Source of the DNA: Caproiciproducens galactitolivorans
GTDB lineage: Bacteria > Bacillota > Clostridia > Oscillospirales > Acutalibacteraceae
DNA: 64,000 nucleotides
Reading direction: 5' to 3'
Assembly: GCF_026672255.1 (NCBI RefSeq)
Contig: NZ_JAPOHA010000001.1
Span: 1 to 64,000 of the forward strand
The position numbers were made by a program, and so were the translations under genes. Every line of letters begins with the position of its first letter. The first letter of the stretch is position 1. This document shows, one piece after another, positions 1-7,853 of this stretch. Below the pieces are notes generated by a model that was not told where the DNA came from, searched no databases, and saw only the letters and a program-made list of their open reading frames with translations.

Positions 1-44
1 AATATATACAGGAGCTTTATTTTTGTCCATATCTAAAGATTTTT

Positions 45-71
45 ATCCACCAGCAGAGCTGGTGGATTTTA
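45..71 (+). terminator. Intrinsic terminator of an upstream gene
   Basis: A perfect 10-bp stem (ATCCACCAGC / GCTGGTGGAT) with an AGA loop is followed by TTTTAT. The T-run lies on the plus-strand side, so it most likely ends a plus-strand transcript entering from outside the window. Confidence 0.6.
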
Positions 72-78
72 TACCATG

Positions 79-118
79 AAAAAACAACCGGCTCGCTGAA
101 TTTCAGTGAGCCGGTTGT
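79..118 (-). terminator. Intrinsic terminator of the XRE regulator
   Basis: A 17-bp stem (84-100 with 102-118, one G-T pair) is followed, reading the minus strand, by a run of T from the A-tract at 79-84. It sits 25 bases past the stop codon of the minus-strand regulator at 144-848. Confidence 0.75.
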
Positions 119-143
119 AATTTATTTCATCTATGTTATAATT

Positions 144-848
144 TTATTTGGAATCTTTCTTTGCGCCCATGCGCGTTTCGGCATTTTGAATCAAATTAAA
201 AAGCGATGAAGCGAACAGCGGGTATTCTTCGGAAATCTTTTCGGGGGAAAGCTCCGGAAGCTTGTCCTTTTCCAGCCCTTTCAGGTTTTCAACGCTTTCA
301 CCGTCCGCAACGCATCCGGCGTTCGAGAGCGCGATATCCTGCGCGGCGCTGGAACGTCCGTCGCTCAGTTTCTGTGGAACCGAGAACATCCCCTGCGGGT
401 TTTTGGAATTTGCGGAATACAGCAGGCGGAAGCTCTTGTAAATGGACAGGTTCAGGTATGCGGATACTTCGGAGGTCAGGGACTTGTTGCCTGCCTTTTG
501 AAGAATCCCAAATATAATATTCAGCGAATTGGCAATCAGCTTTTTATTCAGTACCGGCAGAAGGCTGCCCTTTAATACGTTTTCCTTGCCGACGGAATCC
601 GGCTCCGGAATATCTTCCACCTTAATGGTTGCCCCGCTGCGGTGCGGAGACCTTCCGAGCAGATAATCACAGGAGACATCATAAAAATTCGCCGCTTTCA
701 CGACGAAATCCAACCCGCATTCACGAATCCCTTTTTCATAGTGGGAGAGCAATGCCTGTGAAACATCCAGTTCCTCGGCTGCTTTTTTCTGGCTTAATCC
801 GCGTTCCTTACGCAGCAAAGTTATAATTCTTGGAAAACTATTATTCAT
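144..848 (-). CDS. XRE-family helix-turn-helix regulator
   Basis: This is a 234-residue DNA-binding protein. Residues about 7-62 form a Cro/C1-type helix-turn-helix (LLRKERGLSQKKAAEELDVS, then a recognition helix with SHYEKG), and the D-YLLGRS ending is typical of XRE regulators in Clostridia. The remaining ~165 residues are unfamiliar: one predicted helical stretch (about 90-140), then a low-complexity acidic tail with no domain I recognise. The start is supported by AGGGGAT upstream of the ATG. It stands alone, has its own terminator, and is divergent from the phosphatase at 1016. Two TTGTAAAG copies upstream may be its operator. Its regulon cannot be read from the sequence. Confidence 0.8.
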   Translation of the reverse strand: MNNSFPRIITLLRKERGLSQKKAAEELDVSQALLSHYEKGIRECGLDFVVKAANFYDVSCDYLLGRSPHRSGATIKVEDIPEPDSVGKENVLKGSLLPVLNKKLIANSLNIIFGILQKAGNKSLTSEVSAYLNLSIYKSFRLLYSANSKNPQGMFSVPQKLSDGRSSAAQDIALSNAGCVADGESVENLKGLEKDKLPELSPEKISEEYPLFASSLFNLIQNAETRMGAKKDSK

Positions 849-884
849 ATCGATATCCCCTGTCGAATCGTGGAAAAAATTAAC

Positions 885-924
885 ACCTTGTAAAGTATAT
901 ACCCAATATAACGCTTTGTAAAGC
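885..924. promoter_or_regulatory. Candidate operator upstream of the XRE gene
   Basis: The 8-mer TTGTAAAG occurs twice, at 888-895 and 916-923, 28 bases apart. Each lies in an imperfect inverted repeat (ACCTTGTAAAGT and GCTTTGTAAAGC). Position just upstream of a self-contained XRE gene suggests autoregulation; this is inference from spacing and symmetry only. Confidence 0.35.
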
Positions 925-1015
925 CGCTAGATATCGTGTTGATTTGGCGAATCCTTTCATTATGTATGAATTTTGAGATTATTAATCGAATTTTGGAAAT
1001 AAAAGGAGACTGATT

Positions 1016-1720
1016 ATGAAGTCCTATACCATCCATTTCATCCGCCACGGAATTACAAACGGAAATCTTCTGAGGCAGTATATCGGCAGCACAGACCTGC
1101 CGCTTGCACCGGAGGGCGTGGAACAGCTCGAAAAGCTGAAGCAGATTTGTGCGTATCCGAAGGCGCAGGTTTACTATTGCAGTCCGCTGTTACGCTGCGT
1201 TCAGACCCTTCGCATTTTGTACCCGGAGGCGCAGCCGGTGCTGGTGGACGACCTGCGGGAATGTGATTTCGGGGACTGGGAAGAAAAAACCGCCGAGGAA
1301 ATCGCGGCGCAGGACGAACGCTTTTCCGAATGGATGGCGGGCGGGAAAGCGGTAACCCCGCCGAACGGCGAATCGGGCGGCGTATTTATGCAGCGTGTGT
1401 GCGCCGCGTTTGAAAAGATTGTGGAGGGCATGCTGCGTTCCGGCACGGACAGCGCCGTGATTGTTGCCCACGGCGGCACAATTATGTCGATTCTTTCCGC
1501 CTACGGGCTTCCAAAGGCCAGCTTTTACGATTGGCTGACGGAGAGCGGATGCGGCTATTCTCTGCGTATTACGCCGGGTCTGTGGATGCGTTCCATGGTT
1601 GCCGAAGTGTACGAAACCATTCCTCCAAGGGGAAATTCCGAGCAGGGCGACGGTAAGCTGGTTCTGGATTTGGCCCGCGAAGCCGCAGAAAGGGCATACG
1701 GCAGGAAGAAGGAAAAATAA
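1016..1720 (+). CDS. Histidine phosphatase family protein
   Basis: This 234-residue member of the phosphoglycerate-mutase-like histidine phosphatase superfamily carries the catalytic FIRHGIT motif (His11 takes the phosphate) near the N-terminus, SPLLRCVQT with a second phosphate-contacting Arg, an ECDFGDWEEK acid box and the late HGGTIMS histidine. The arrangement and length resemble CobC/alpha-ribazole phosphatase and broad-specificity phosphatases of this family. No cobalamin genes are nearby, so the substrate is unknown. AAGGAGACTGATT before the ATG fixes the start. It is monocistronic: the leuA promoter begins 9 bases after its stop. Confidence 0.85.
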   Translation: MKSYTIHFIRHGITNGNLLRQYIGSTDLPLAPEGVEQLEKLKQICAYPKAQVYYCSPLLRCVQTLRILYPEAQPVLVDDLRECDFGDWEEKTAEEIAAQDERFSEWMAGGKAVTPPNGESGGVFMQRVCAAFEKIVEGMLRSGTDSAVIVAHGGTIMSILSAYGLPKASFYDWLTESGCGYSLRITPGLWMRSMVAEVYETIPPRGNSEQGDGKLVLDLAREAAERAYGRKKEK

Positions 1721-1728
1721 AAAAGTCC

Positions 1729-1757
1729 TTGACAAGGGCAGCCGCATAAAATATAAT
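1729..1757 (+). promoter_or_regulatory. Sigma-A promoter of the leuA leader
   Basis: Consensus TTGACA (1729-1734) and TATAAT (1752-1757) are separated by 17 bases. It drives the T-box leader and the leuA-leuB genes. Confidence 0.8.
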
Positions 1758-1763
1758 AGTAAA

Positions 1764-2044
1764 TAATTTAATATATTGCAAAGGCAATGAAGGGAATAAG
1801 ACACAGGCGGAAGCATTGCAGAGAACCGGCGGATGGTGCGAGCCGGCGTGAAGTCCTTGTGTGTATAGCTCATCCCGGAGCCTCCGGCTTTGATGGAAAT
1901 TAGAAGCGGACGCAGCGGCAGCGTTACAGGCCGGAGCCTTGTTGGAGGCTGCAGAGGGTTCCTTTCCGGAACTGAATTTGGGTGGTACCGCGGATAAGTT
2001 TATTCGCCCCGAACACAGAATGACTGTGTTCGGGGCTTTTTTTA
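1764..2044 (+). promoter_or_regulatory. T-box leader (leucine) of leuA
   Basis: This tRNA-sensing leader precedes leuA. A Stem I region with an AGAGA element is followed by the probable specifier codon CTC (Leu) at 1869-1871, nine bases before the end of CATCCCGGAG. The T-box core GGGTGGTACCGCGG lies at 1980-1993. The terminator stem (2006-2018 with 2024-2036, 13 bp) is followed by a T-run. Uncharged tRNA-Leu would pair with the specifier and the T-box and favour the antiterminator, so leuA is expressed under leucine starvation. The two other T-boxes in this window (thrS, ileS) have their specifiers at the same distance, which supports the assignment. Confidence 0.92.
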
Positions 2045-2115
2045 TTTCCCGAAGATGGGCTTCAGTTGCTTTTTTGACGAAAATGCGAATAAAACGGACA
2101 AAGGAGTGTTTGACG

Positions 2116-3834
2116 ATGTATGAAGGCTGCAAAAAGTATATTCCGTTTCAGCCAATCCGCCTGCCGGACCGTGAATGGCCCGACAAAGTCATAGGGGAAG
2201 CGCCGGTTTGGTGCAGTGTTGACCTGCGCGACGGCAACCAGGCGCTGATCGATCCGATGAACCTGGAGGAAAAGCTGCTGTTTTTCCAAACCCTTGTGGA
2301 TATCGGTTTTAAAGAGATCGAGATCGGATTCCCTTCCGCTTCGGAAACGGAATATGAAATCCTGCGCACGCTGATTGAGCGCGACTTGATCCCGGACGAT
2401 GTGGCCATCCAGGTGCTGGTGCAGGCCAGGCCGCATCTGATACAGAAAACCTTTGAGGCGATTAAGGGCGCGAAGAATGTTATTGTGCATTTTTATAATT
2501 CCACGTCAACCCTCCAGCGCAAGGTCGTTTTCAAGACCGATATGCAGGGCGTGATCGATATCGCCGTGGAAGGCGCGAAGCTGGTTAAGGAACTGACCGA
2601 AGCGGAAATTAAGGAGAGCGGGGCGAATATCCGCTTTGAATATTCACCGGAAAGCTTTTCCGGTACCGAAATCGAGAATTCCGTTCGGATTTGTGAAAAG
2701 GTAATGGATGCGCTCGGCTCCACCCCTCAAAACAAGCTGATTCTGAATCTTCCCAATACGGTGGAAATGGCAACCCCGAACTGCTACGCCGACCAGATCG
2801 AATATTTCTGCCGCCATCTGAAAAACCGGGAAAGCGCGATCATCAGCATTCATCCGCACAATGACCGCGGAACCGCCACGGCGGCGACCGAATTCGGCAT
2901 GATGGCCGGAGCGGAGCGGGTAGAGGGGACGCTGTTCGGCAACGGGGAACGCACCGGAAACGCGGATATCATGGTCGTTGCCATGAATCTGTATTCCCAG
3001 GGCGTTGACCCGAAACTCGATTTTTCCCATATTCACGACGTCCGCGAAGTATTTGAGAGATGCACAAAGATGAAAGTGCATGAGCGCCACCCCTACGCGG
3101 GCGATCTGGTGTTTACGGCGTTTTCCGGCTCCCATCAGGACGCAATCAAAAAGGGCGTGGACTACATGGCGAAAAGCGGTACCCCGTTCTGGGAGGTGCC
3201 GTACCTGCCGATCGATCCGGCCGACGTCGGGCGCGAATACGAGCCGATTATCCGCATCAACAGCCAGTCCGGAAAGGGCGGCGCGGCGTTTGTCATGCAG
3301 CAGTATTTCGGCTACGAGCTGCCGAAAGCAATGCATCCGGAGTTCGGCGCGATGGTCAAGGCTGCCTGCGACGAAGCGGGACGCGAGCTTCATCCGCAGG
3401 AGGTTTTCGATATTTTCCGCCGCGAATATCTGGAAATCAATTACCCTTATAATCTGAAGAAATATAAGCTTTATGAAGAAAATGACATCAGCGGCGATAC
3501 GCAGGTGCATTTTGAAGGGGTCATCCGCTTTAAGCATGAGGATCATCCCATCAGCGCCGCAGGAAACGGCCCGGTCAGCGCCTTCTTCCACGCGCTGGAG
3601 ACGGTCGGCATAACGGAGTATCAGTTCGTTTCCTACCGCGAACACGCCGTTTCCGGCGGCGCCGACTCCAAGGCGGTTTCCTATATCCAGCTGACCGGGC
3701 CGGACGGCAAGCCGCTGTTCGGCGTCGGTATGGACAATAATATCAGCCTTGCTTCCATTAAGGGAATTATCTGTGCCATTAACCGCGCAAAAAGCGCAAA
3801 AGAATCAGGAGGGAATACCGATGAAAACATATAA
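2116..3834 (+). CDS. leuA: 2-isopropylmalate synthase
   Basis: It catalyses the committed leucine step: acetyl-CoA plus 2-oxoisovalerate gives 2-isopropylmalate. The 572-residue protein opens with the DRDG-like metal/catalytic loop (DLRDGNQAL, residues 36-44), has the [10 protein letters not shown] segment, the [10 protein letters not shown] metal-binding histidines and [10 protein letters not shown], all hallmarks of the HMGL-like TIM barrel. The C-terminal ~130 residues match the allosteric leucine-binding domain ([12 protein letters not shown]...). This is the long form that begins with a PxPFxPI-type N-terminus. The open frame extends upstream through the T-box leader, but the ATG at 2116, preceded by AAGGAG, is the sensible start. 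It overlaps leuB by 14 bases. Confidence 0.95.
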   Translation: MYEGCKKYIPFQPIRLPDREWPDKVIGEAPVWCSVDLRDGNQALIDPMNLEEKLLFFQTLVDIGFKEIEIGFPSASETEYEILRTLIERDLIPDDVAIQVLVQARPHLIQKTFEAIKGAKNVIVHFYNSTSTLQRKVVFKTDMQGVIDIAVEGAKLVKELTEAEIKESGANIRFEYSPESFSGTEIENSVRICEKVMDALGSTPQNKLILNLPNTVEMATPNCYADQIEYFCRHLKNRESAIISIHPHNDRGTATAATEFGMMAGAERVEGTLFGNGERTGNADIMVVAMNLYSQGVDPKLDFSHIHDVREVFERCTKMKVHERHPYAGDLVFTAFSGSHQDAIKKGVDYMAKSGTPFWEVPYLPIDPADVGREYEPIIRINSQSGKGGAAFVMQQYFGYELPKAMHPEFGAMVKAACDEAGRELHPQEVFDIFRREYLEINYPYNLKKYKLYEENDISGDTQVHFEGVIRFKHEDHPISAAGNGPVSAFFHALETVGITEYQFVSYREHAVSGGADSKAVSYIQLTGPDGKPLFGVGMDNNISLASIKGIICAINRAKSAKESGGNTDENI

Positions 3835-4894
3835 AATTGTCTTGTTAAAAGGGGACGGAATCGGGCCGGAAATCGTAACGCAGGCGGTAAAGGTTTTAAA
3901 CCGCGCCGCAGAAAAATTCGGCTTTGCGGTTGCCTATGACGAGGCGCTGCTGGGCGGCAGCGCAATTGATGCGACCGGCGTTCCGCTTCCGCAGGAAACC
4001 ATTGAGAAATGCAAAGCGGCGGATTCCACGCTGCTGGGAGCGGTCGGCGGGCCGAAGTGGGATGCCATGCCCGGCCATTTAAGGCCGGAAGCGGGCCTTT
4101 TAGGCATCCGAGGTGCGCTGGGATTGTACGCGAACCTTCGCCCGGCTGTTATTTTTAAGCCCCTGCGGGACGCTTCCCCGCTCAAAACCGAGATTATCGG
4201 CGACAACCTTGACATCATGGTCGTGCGTGAGCTGACCGGCGGCATTTACTTCGGAGAGCGCGGCGAAAAGACGGTAAACGGCGCACAGGCCGCCTACGAC
4301 ACCGAGATGTACTCCGTTCCGGAAATCGAGCGCATCGCGCGGGTAGGCTTTGAAATGGCTGCAAAACGCGACGGGAAGCTTTGCAGCGTGGATAAGGCGA
4401 ATGTTCTGGAATCCTCCCGGCTTTGGAGAAAAACGGTTGCGCGGATCGGAAAAGAGGAGTATCCTAATATAGAGTTGTCCAATTTATATGTCGATAATTG
4501 CGCCATGCAGCTTGTACGCAACCCGAAGCAGTTCGATGTGATTGTAACTTCCAATATCTTCGGGGATATCCTTTCCGACGAAGCTTCCATGATCAGCGGC
4601 TCCATCGGGATGCTGCCTTCGGCAAGCCTCGGTTCCGGGAAAGCCGGGCTGTATGAACCCGTGCATGGTTCCGCGCCGGACATCGCCGGGACGGGCACCG
4701 CGAACCCGCTCGCGACCATTCTTTCCGCCGCGATGATGCTCCGCTATTCGCTGGAGGAGCCTGAAGCCGCCGACAGCATTGAAAACGCCGTTTGCGAAAT
4801 TCTAAAAACCGTCCGTACGCCGGACATCTATACCGACGGAATGCAGAAGGTAACCTGCGAAGAAATGGGAGATTTCGTGTGCAGATTACTCTAA
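3821..4894 (+). CDS. leuB: 3-isopropylmalate dehydrogenase
   Basis: This 357-residue NAD-dependent enzyme oxidises and decarboxylates 3-isopropylmalate to the leucine precursor. GDGIGPEIV lies at the N-terminus, an [10 protein letters not shown] loop and [16 protein letters not shown] carry substrate-binding arginines, [13 protein letters not shown] follows, and the [26 protein letters not shown] region holds the metal-binding aspartates. The ATG at 3821 lies inside the end of leuA and follows AGGAGGGAATACC, so the two are translationally coupled. leuC and leuD are not adjacent. Controlled through the leuA T-box. Confidence 0.95.
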   Translation: MKTYKIVLLKGDGIGPEIVTQAVKVLNRAAEKFGFAVAYDEALLGGSAIDATGVPLPQETIEKCKAADSTLLGAVGGPKWDAMPGHLRPEAGLLGIRGALGLYANLRPAVIFKPLRDASPLKTEIIGDNLDIMVVRELTGGIYFGERGEKTVNGAQAAYDTEMYSVPEIERIARVGFEMAAKRDGKLCSVDKANVLESSRLWRKTVARIGKEEYPNIELSNLYVDNCAMQLVRNPKQFDVIVTSNIFGDILSDEASMISGSIGMLPSASLGSGKAGLYEPVHGSAPDIAGTGTANPLATILSAAMMLRYSLEEPEAADSIENAVCEILKTVRTPDIYTDGMQKVTCEEMGDFVCRLL

Positions 4895-4948
4895 ATTAGT
4901 ATATTATAACAGAGATTATACAAATAGTATTACAACTGGGAGAGAAAG

Positions 4949-5668
4949 ATGCAGCAAAATGAAGCTCTAACCTTTCAAAAAGGATTAAAAGACGGTTTAC
5001 CCATTTGCCTTGGCTATGTCAGCGTATCGTTTGCGTTCGGTATGATGGCGACGCAGGGGGGGCTGCCGGTTTGGGTCGCACTCCTGATATCCATGACCAA
5101 TCTGACAAGTGCCGGGCAGTTTGCGGGATTGCAGCTGATTTTAACGGGCGGTCTGTACATAGAAATCGCCGTAACCACTTTTGTGATTAATATCCGCTAT
5201 ATGCTGATGTCGCTTTCCCTCTTCCAAAAGGTGGACGAAGCCATGTCCTCCTTACAGCGGTTTGTGCTTTCCTTCGGCGTGACCGACGAGGTTTTCGCGG
5301 TTGCCATGCAGCAGAAGGGCAGCATCAACGCGCGGTACTTTTCCGGCCTGATTGTTACCCCCTATATCGGCTGGGCGGTCGGAACGTTTTTGGGCGCGAC
5401 CGCGACCGGCCTTTTGCCGGGGAGCGTGCGCACGGCGCTGGGAATCGCCATTTACGGCATGTTCATCGCCATCATCATTCCGCCTGCTATAAAGGCAAAG
5501 CCGGTTGCGAAAGTGATCCTGATTTCGGTCGTCCTGAGCTGCTTTTTTAAATGGACTCCGTATTTAAACCGGATTTCCAGCGGCTGGGTGATTATTGTGT
5601 GCGCGGTGATCGCTTCGGCCTATGCCGCCTTACGCTATCCGGTGCAGGAAGCGGAGGTGCAGGAATGA
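4949..5668 (+). CDS. azlC: AzlC-type branched-chain amino acid exporter subunit
   Basis: This 239-residue membrane protein is the large subunit of the AzlCD branched-chain amino acid export system. The N-terminus has the family pattern GLKDGLPICLGYVSVSFAFG, followed by hydrophobic segments (about 6-7) and the SLFQKVD / FGVTDEVFAVA loop. A GGGAGAG site precedes the ATG. It overlaps azlD by ATGA. Placement after leuAB fits a role in balancing leucine/isoleucine/valine pools. A 54-base gap after leuB holds no terminator, so it may be read from the leu transcript. Confidence 0.88.
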   Translation: MQQNEALTFQKGLKDGLPICLGYVSVSFAFGMMATQGGLPVWVALLISMTNLTSAGQFAGLQLILTGGLYIEIAVTTFVINIRYMLMSLSLFQKVDEAMSSLQRFVLSFGVTDEVFAVAMQQKGSINARYFSGLIVTPYIGWAVGTFLGATATGLLPGSVRTALGIAIYGMFIAIIIPPAIKAKPVAKVILISVVLSCFFKWTPYLNRISSGWVIIVCAVIASAYAALRYPVQEAEVQE

Positions 5669-5988
5669 ATTATCCGCGGATTTTGACCTGCATTTTCATT
5701 ATGGCGTTCGTGACGTATGTCATCCGCATGCTGCCGCTTGCGATCTTTAAGAAGAAAATCAACAACCGTTTTATCAAGTCTTTTTTAGCGTATGTTCCGT
5801 ACGCCGTGCTTGCGGCAATGACTTTTCCCGAAATCCTGTATTCCACCGCAAACCTGTACTCGGCCTGCATCGGACTTGCCGCCGCGCTTTTCCTCGCTTA
5901 CCGCGGGCGCGGGCTGTTGACCGTTGCTTTGGGCTCCGCCGGTGCGGTTTTTGTTGCGGAACAAATTCTCCGCGTTGTAATGAAATAA
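5665..5988 (+). CDS. azlD: AzlD-type branched-chain amino acid exporter subunit
   Basis: This small 107-residue protein has three to four membrane spans (FIMAFVTYVIRMLPLAIF at the start, then FLAYVPYAVLAAMTFPEIL and two more). It is the partner of AzlC; the two co-occur almost always. The ATG at 5665 overlaps the azlC stop as ATGA, and TGCAGGA just upstream serves as its ribosome site. A longer frame starting at 5551 is contained in azlC and is not used. The transcript ends at the hairpin at 6001-6035. Confidence 0.88.
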   Translation: MNYPRILTCIFIMAFVTYVIRMLPLAIFKKKINNRFIKSFLAYVPYAVLAAMTFPEILYSTANLYSACIGLAAALFLAYRGRGLLTVALGSAGAVFVAEQILRVVMK

Positions 5989-6000
5989 ACGATAAGAAAA

Positions 6001-6035
6001 AGGGCGCCGCTGCAAACGCAGCGGCGCCCTTTTTC
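6001..6035. terminator. Bidirectional terminator azlD / comEB
   Basis: A 13-bp stem (6001-6013 with 6018-6030) with loop AAAC has TTTTT on the plus-strand side and an A-rich stretch on the other, so it can end both convergent transcripts. Confidence 0.88.
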
Positions 6036-6036
6036 G

Positions 6037-6525
6037 TTAATAACCGAATTTGCCGGTCAGCGATTCGTCGTTTTCCACCCATTCATCCACATAAACCGAG
6101 GAAAAACTGCCTTTCGTATTCCGTGCTACCACACGCGCGATTCCCGCGTTGATAATCAGCCGTTTGCACATGGAGCAGGGGGAAGCGTTTTCCACATAAT
6201 CGCCGGTTTTCATATCCCGGCCCACGAGGTAGAGCGTACTGCCGATCATATCGCGCCGGGAAGCGCTGATGATGGCGTTAGCTTCCGCATGGACGGAACG
6301 GCAAAGCTCGTAGCGCTCGCCGCGGGGAATATTTAACGATTCACGCACGCAAACCCCTTTGTCAATGCAGTTGCTGCGGCCGCGCGGAGCGCCGGTGTAG
6401 CCGGAAGATACAATTTCGTCATGCTTTACAATTATGGCGCCGAAATTCCGGCGCAGGCAGGTGCCGCGTTCCAGTACGGTTTCCGCAATATCAAGGTAAT
6501 AATTTTCTTTATCTGTTCGAGTCAT
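6037..6525 (-). CDS. comEB: dCMP deaminase family (ComEB-like)
   Basis: A 162-residue zinc-dependent cytidine/deoxycytidylate deaminase. The zinc site is visible as SVHAEANAI (His ligand, catalytic Glu) and SPCSMCKR (two Cys ligands). An N-terminal DIAETVLERGTCLRR helix and the GYTGAPRG loop are usual in ComEB-type dCMP deaminases, which supply dUMP for thymidylate synthesis. GGGAGG stands upstream of the ATG on the minus strand. It stands alone, convergent with azlD. Despite the gene name, a role in competence is not implied. Confidence 0.9.
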   Translation of the reverse strand: MTRTDKENYYLDIAETVLERGTCLRRNFGAIIVKHDEIVSSGYTGAPRGRSNCIDKGVCVRESLNIPRGERYELCRSVHAEANAIISASRRDMIGSTLYLVGRDMKTGDYVENASPCSMCKRLIINAGIARVVARNTKGSFSSVYVDEWVENDESLTGKFGY

Positions 6526-6708
6526 TTGAATACCTCCCGCTCTTTTTTAACCAATCTTATCATATTGTATTTTCGATGGATAATCAATGGAATTGTGTGA
6601 ATTTATATGATATAATCATAAATTGAGGAAATGAAAGGGATTTTCCGGTATGAAGTATCGTGCCGATCGGATGATCTCTTTATAATCTTATAGATACGGA
6701 GAAATAAA

Positions 6709-7566
6709 ATGAATTTATGGGATATGAATACAATAAAGGGCGTGCTGTCGCGCCATGGGTTTCATTTTTCCAAATCACTGGGCCAGAATTTTCTGATTAA
6801 TCCGGATGTCTGCCCGCACATGGCCGCCGAATGCCGCGCGGACGGAGGCGGCGTGCTGGAAGTTGGGCCGGGAGTCGGCATTCTGACGGCGGAACTCGCC
6901 AAAAGGGCCGGGAAAGTCGTTTCCGTCGAACTGGATAAGCGGCTGATTCCCGTTTTGGACGAAACGCTGGCGGATTTCAGCAATGTGAAAATCGTTCTTG
7001 ACGATATCCTGAAAACCGATTTAAAAACGCTGATGGAAACCGAATTTCCGGGACAGGAGATTGCCGTCTGCGCCAATCTTCCGTATTATATTACCTCGCC
7101 CGTGATTATGCGGCTTTTGGAAGAACGGCTGCCCATTCATTCCATCACAGTGATGGTGCAGAAGGAAGCGGCGGAACGCCTCTGCGCGCAGCCCGGCAGC
7201 CGCGCCTGCGGCGCCGTCAGCGCGGCGGTCCGGTATTTTGCGGAACCGGAAATCCTTTTTCAGGTGGGACGCGAAAACTTTTATCCGCAGCCGAATGTGG
7301 ATTCCACGGTAATCCGTCTGAACGTATTGAAGGAACCGCCCGTCCGCGTTGACGAGGAAAAGGATTTCTTCCGGGTGGTTAAGGCCGCTTTCGGCCAGCG
7401 CCGGAAAACGGTTCTCAATGCGTTGTCGTCCGGATTATCGTTTCATCGTGAAACCATTGCCTTGGCGCTGGAGCGGGCGGGAATCGCCTCCAACGCGCGG
7501 GCCGAACAGCTTACGATGGATCAGCTTGCAGCTTTATGTAATGAATTATCATCGGAAAATGAATGA
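6709..7566 (+). CDS. rsmA: 16S rRNA dimethyladenosine transferase KsgA/RsmA
   Basis: This 285-residue S-adenosylmethionine enzyme dimethylates A1518 and A1519 of 16S rRNA late in 30S assembly. KSLGQNFLINP is the diagnostic N-terminal motif; VLEVGPGVGILT is the SAM-binding loop; CANLPYYITSPVIM holds the catalytic NLPY motif; FYPQPNVDSTVIRL and KAAFGQRRKTVLNAL are the RNA-contacting C-terminal elements. Start supported by CGGAGAAATAAA. A TATAAT at 6611-6616 may be its -10 box. A small membrane-protein gene follows after 14 bases. Confidence 0.95.
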   Translation: MNLWDMNTIKGVLSRHGFHFSKSLGQNFLINPDVCPHMAAECRADGGGVLEVGPGVGILTAELAKRAGKVVSVELDKRLIPVLDETLADFSNVKIVLDDILKTDLKTLMETEFPGQEIAVCANLPYYITSPVIMRLLEERLPIHSITVMVQKEAAERLCAQPGSRACGAVSAAVRYFAEPEILFQVGRENFYPQPNVDSTVIRLNVLKEPPVRVDEEKDFFRVVKAAFGQRRKTVLNALSSGLSFHRETIALALERAGIASNARAEQLTMDQLAALCNELSSENE

Positions 7567-7580
7567 AACGGGGGATTCGA

Positions 7581-7811
7581 ATGAGCGACGGAAAACTGGC
7601 CGTTCTGTTTTTTGAAGTAGCAATGGTATTGACGCTGATTTCCATGGTGCTCGGCCCGTTCGAAATTACCGGCTGGGCGCTGGCCACGGCGGCGGTAGCC
7701 TGCGTTGTGTCTTTCAGCGGGATGTTCCTTGCGTTTGAAAGCTGGAAAGAACCGATCGAGGAAGAAACTCCGAAGGCGGCGAAGGAATCGGAAGATCAGA
7801 AAAAAGAATAA
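7581..7811 (+). CDS. Small two-span membrane protein
   Basis: Unrecognised 76-residue protein: a short polar start, two hydrophobic segments (about residues 6-28 and 32-54) and an acidic, lysine-containing tail (EEETPKAAKESEDQKK) that should be cytoplasmic. The ATG at 7581, after GGGGGATTCGA, has the better ribosome site; an in-frame ATG at 7563 overlaps the rsmA stop. Probably cotranscribed with rsmA; no function can be assigned. Confidence 0.7.
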   Translation: MSDGKLAVLFFEVAMVLTLISMVLGPFEITGWALATAAVACVVSFSGMFLAFESWKEPIEEETPKAAKESEDQKKE

Positions 7812-7815
7812 AAAA

Positions 7816-7853
7816 GACCGGTCGGGGCGATAAAGCTTCCGACCGGTTTCTTA
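7816..7853. terminator. Bidirectional terminator
   Basis: The stem ACCGGTCGG (7817-7825) pairs with CCGACCGGT (7839-7847), followed by TTCTTATT on plus and by TCTTTTTT on minus. It separates the convergent rsmA operon and the homocysteine methyltransferase gene. Confidence 0.8.

Noticed and set aside
2644-3645. A 333-residue minus-strand frame inside leuA
   Set aside because: Fully antisense to leuA; no family resemblance and no start signal.
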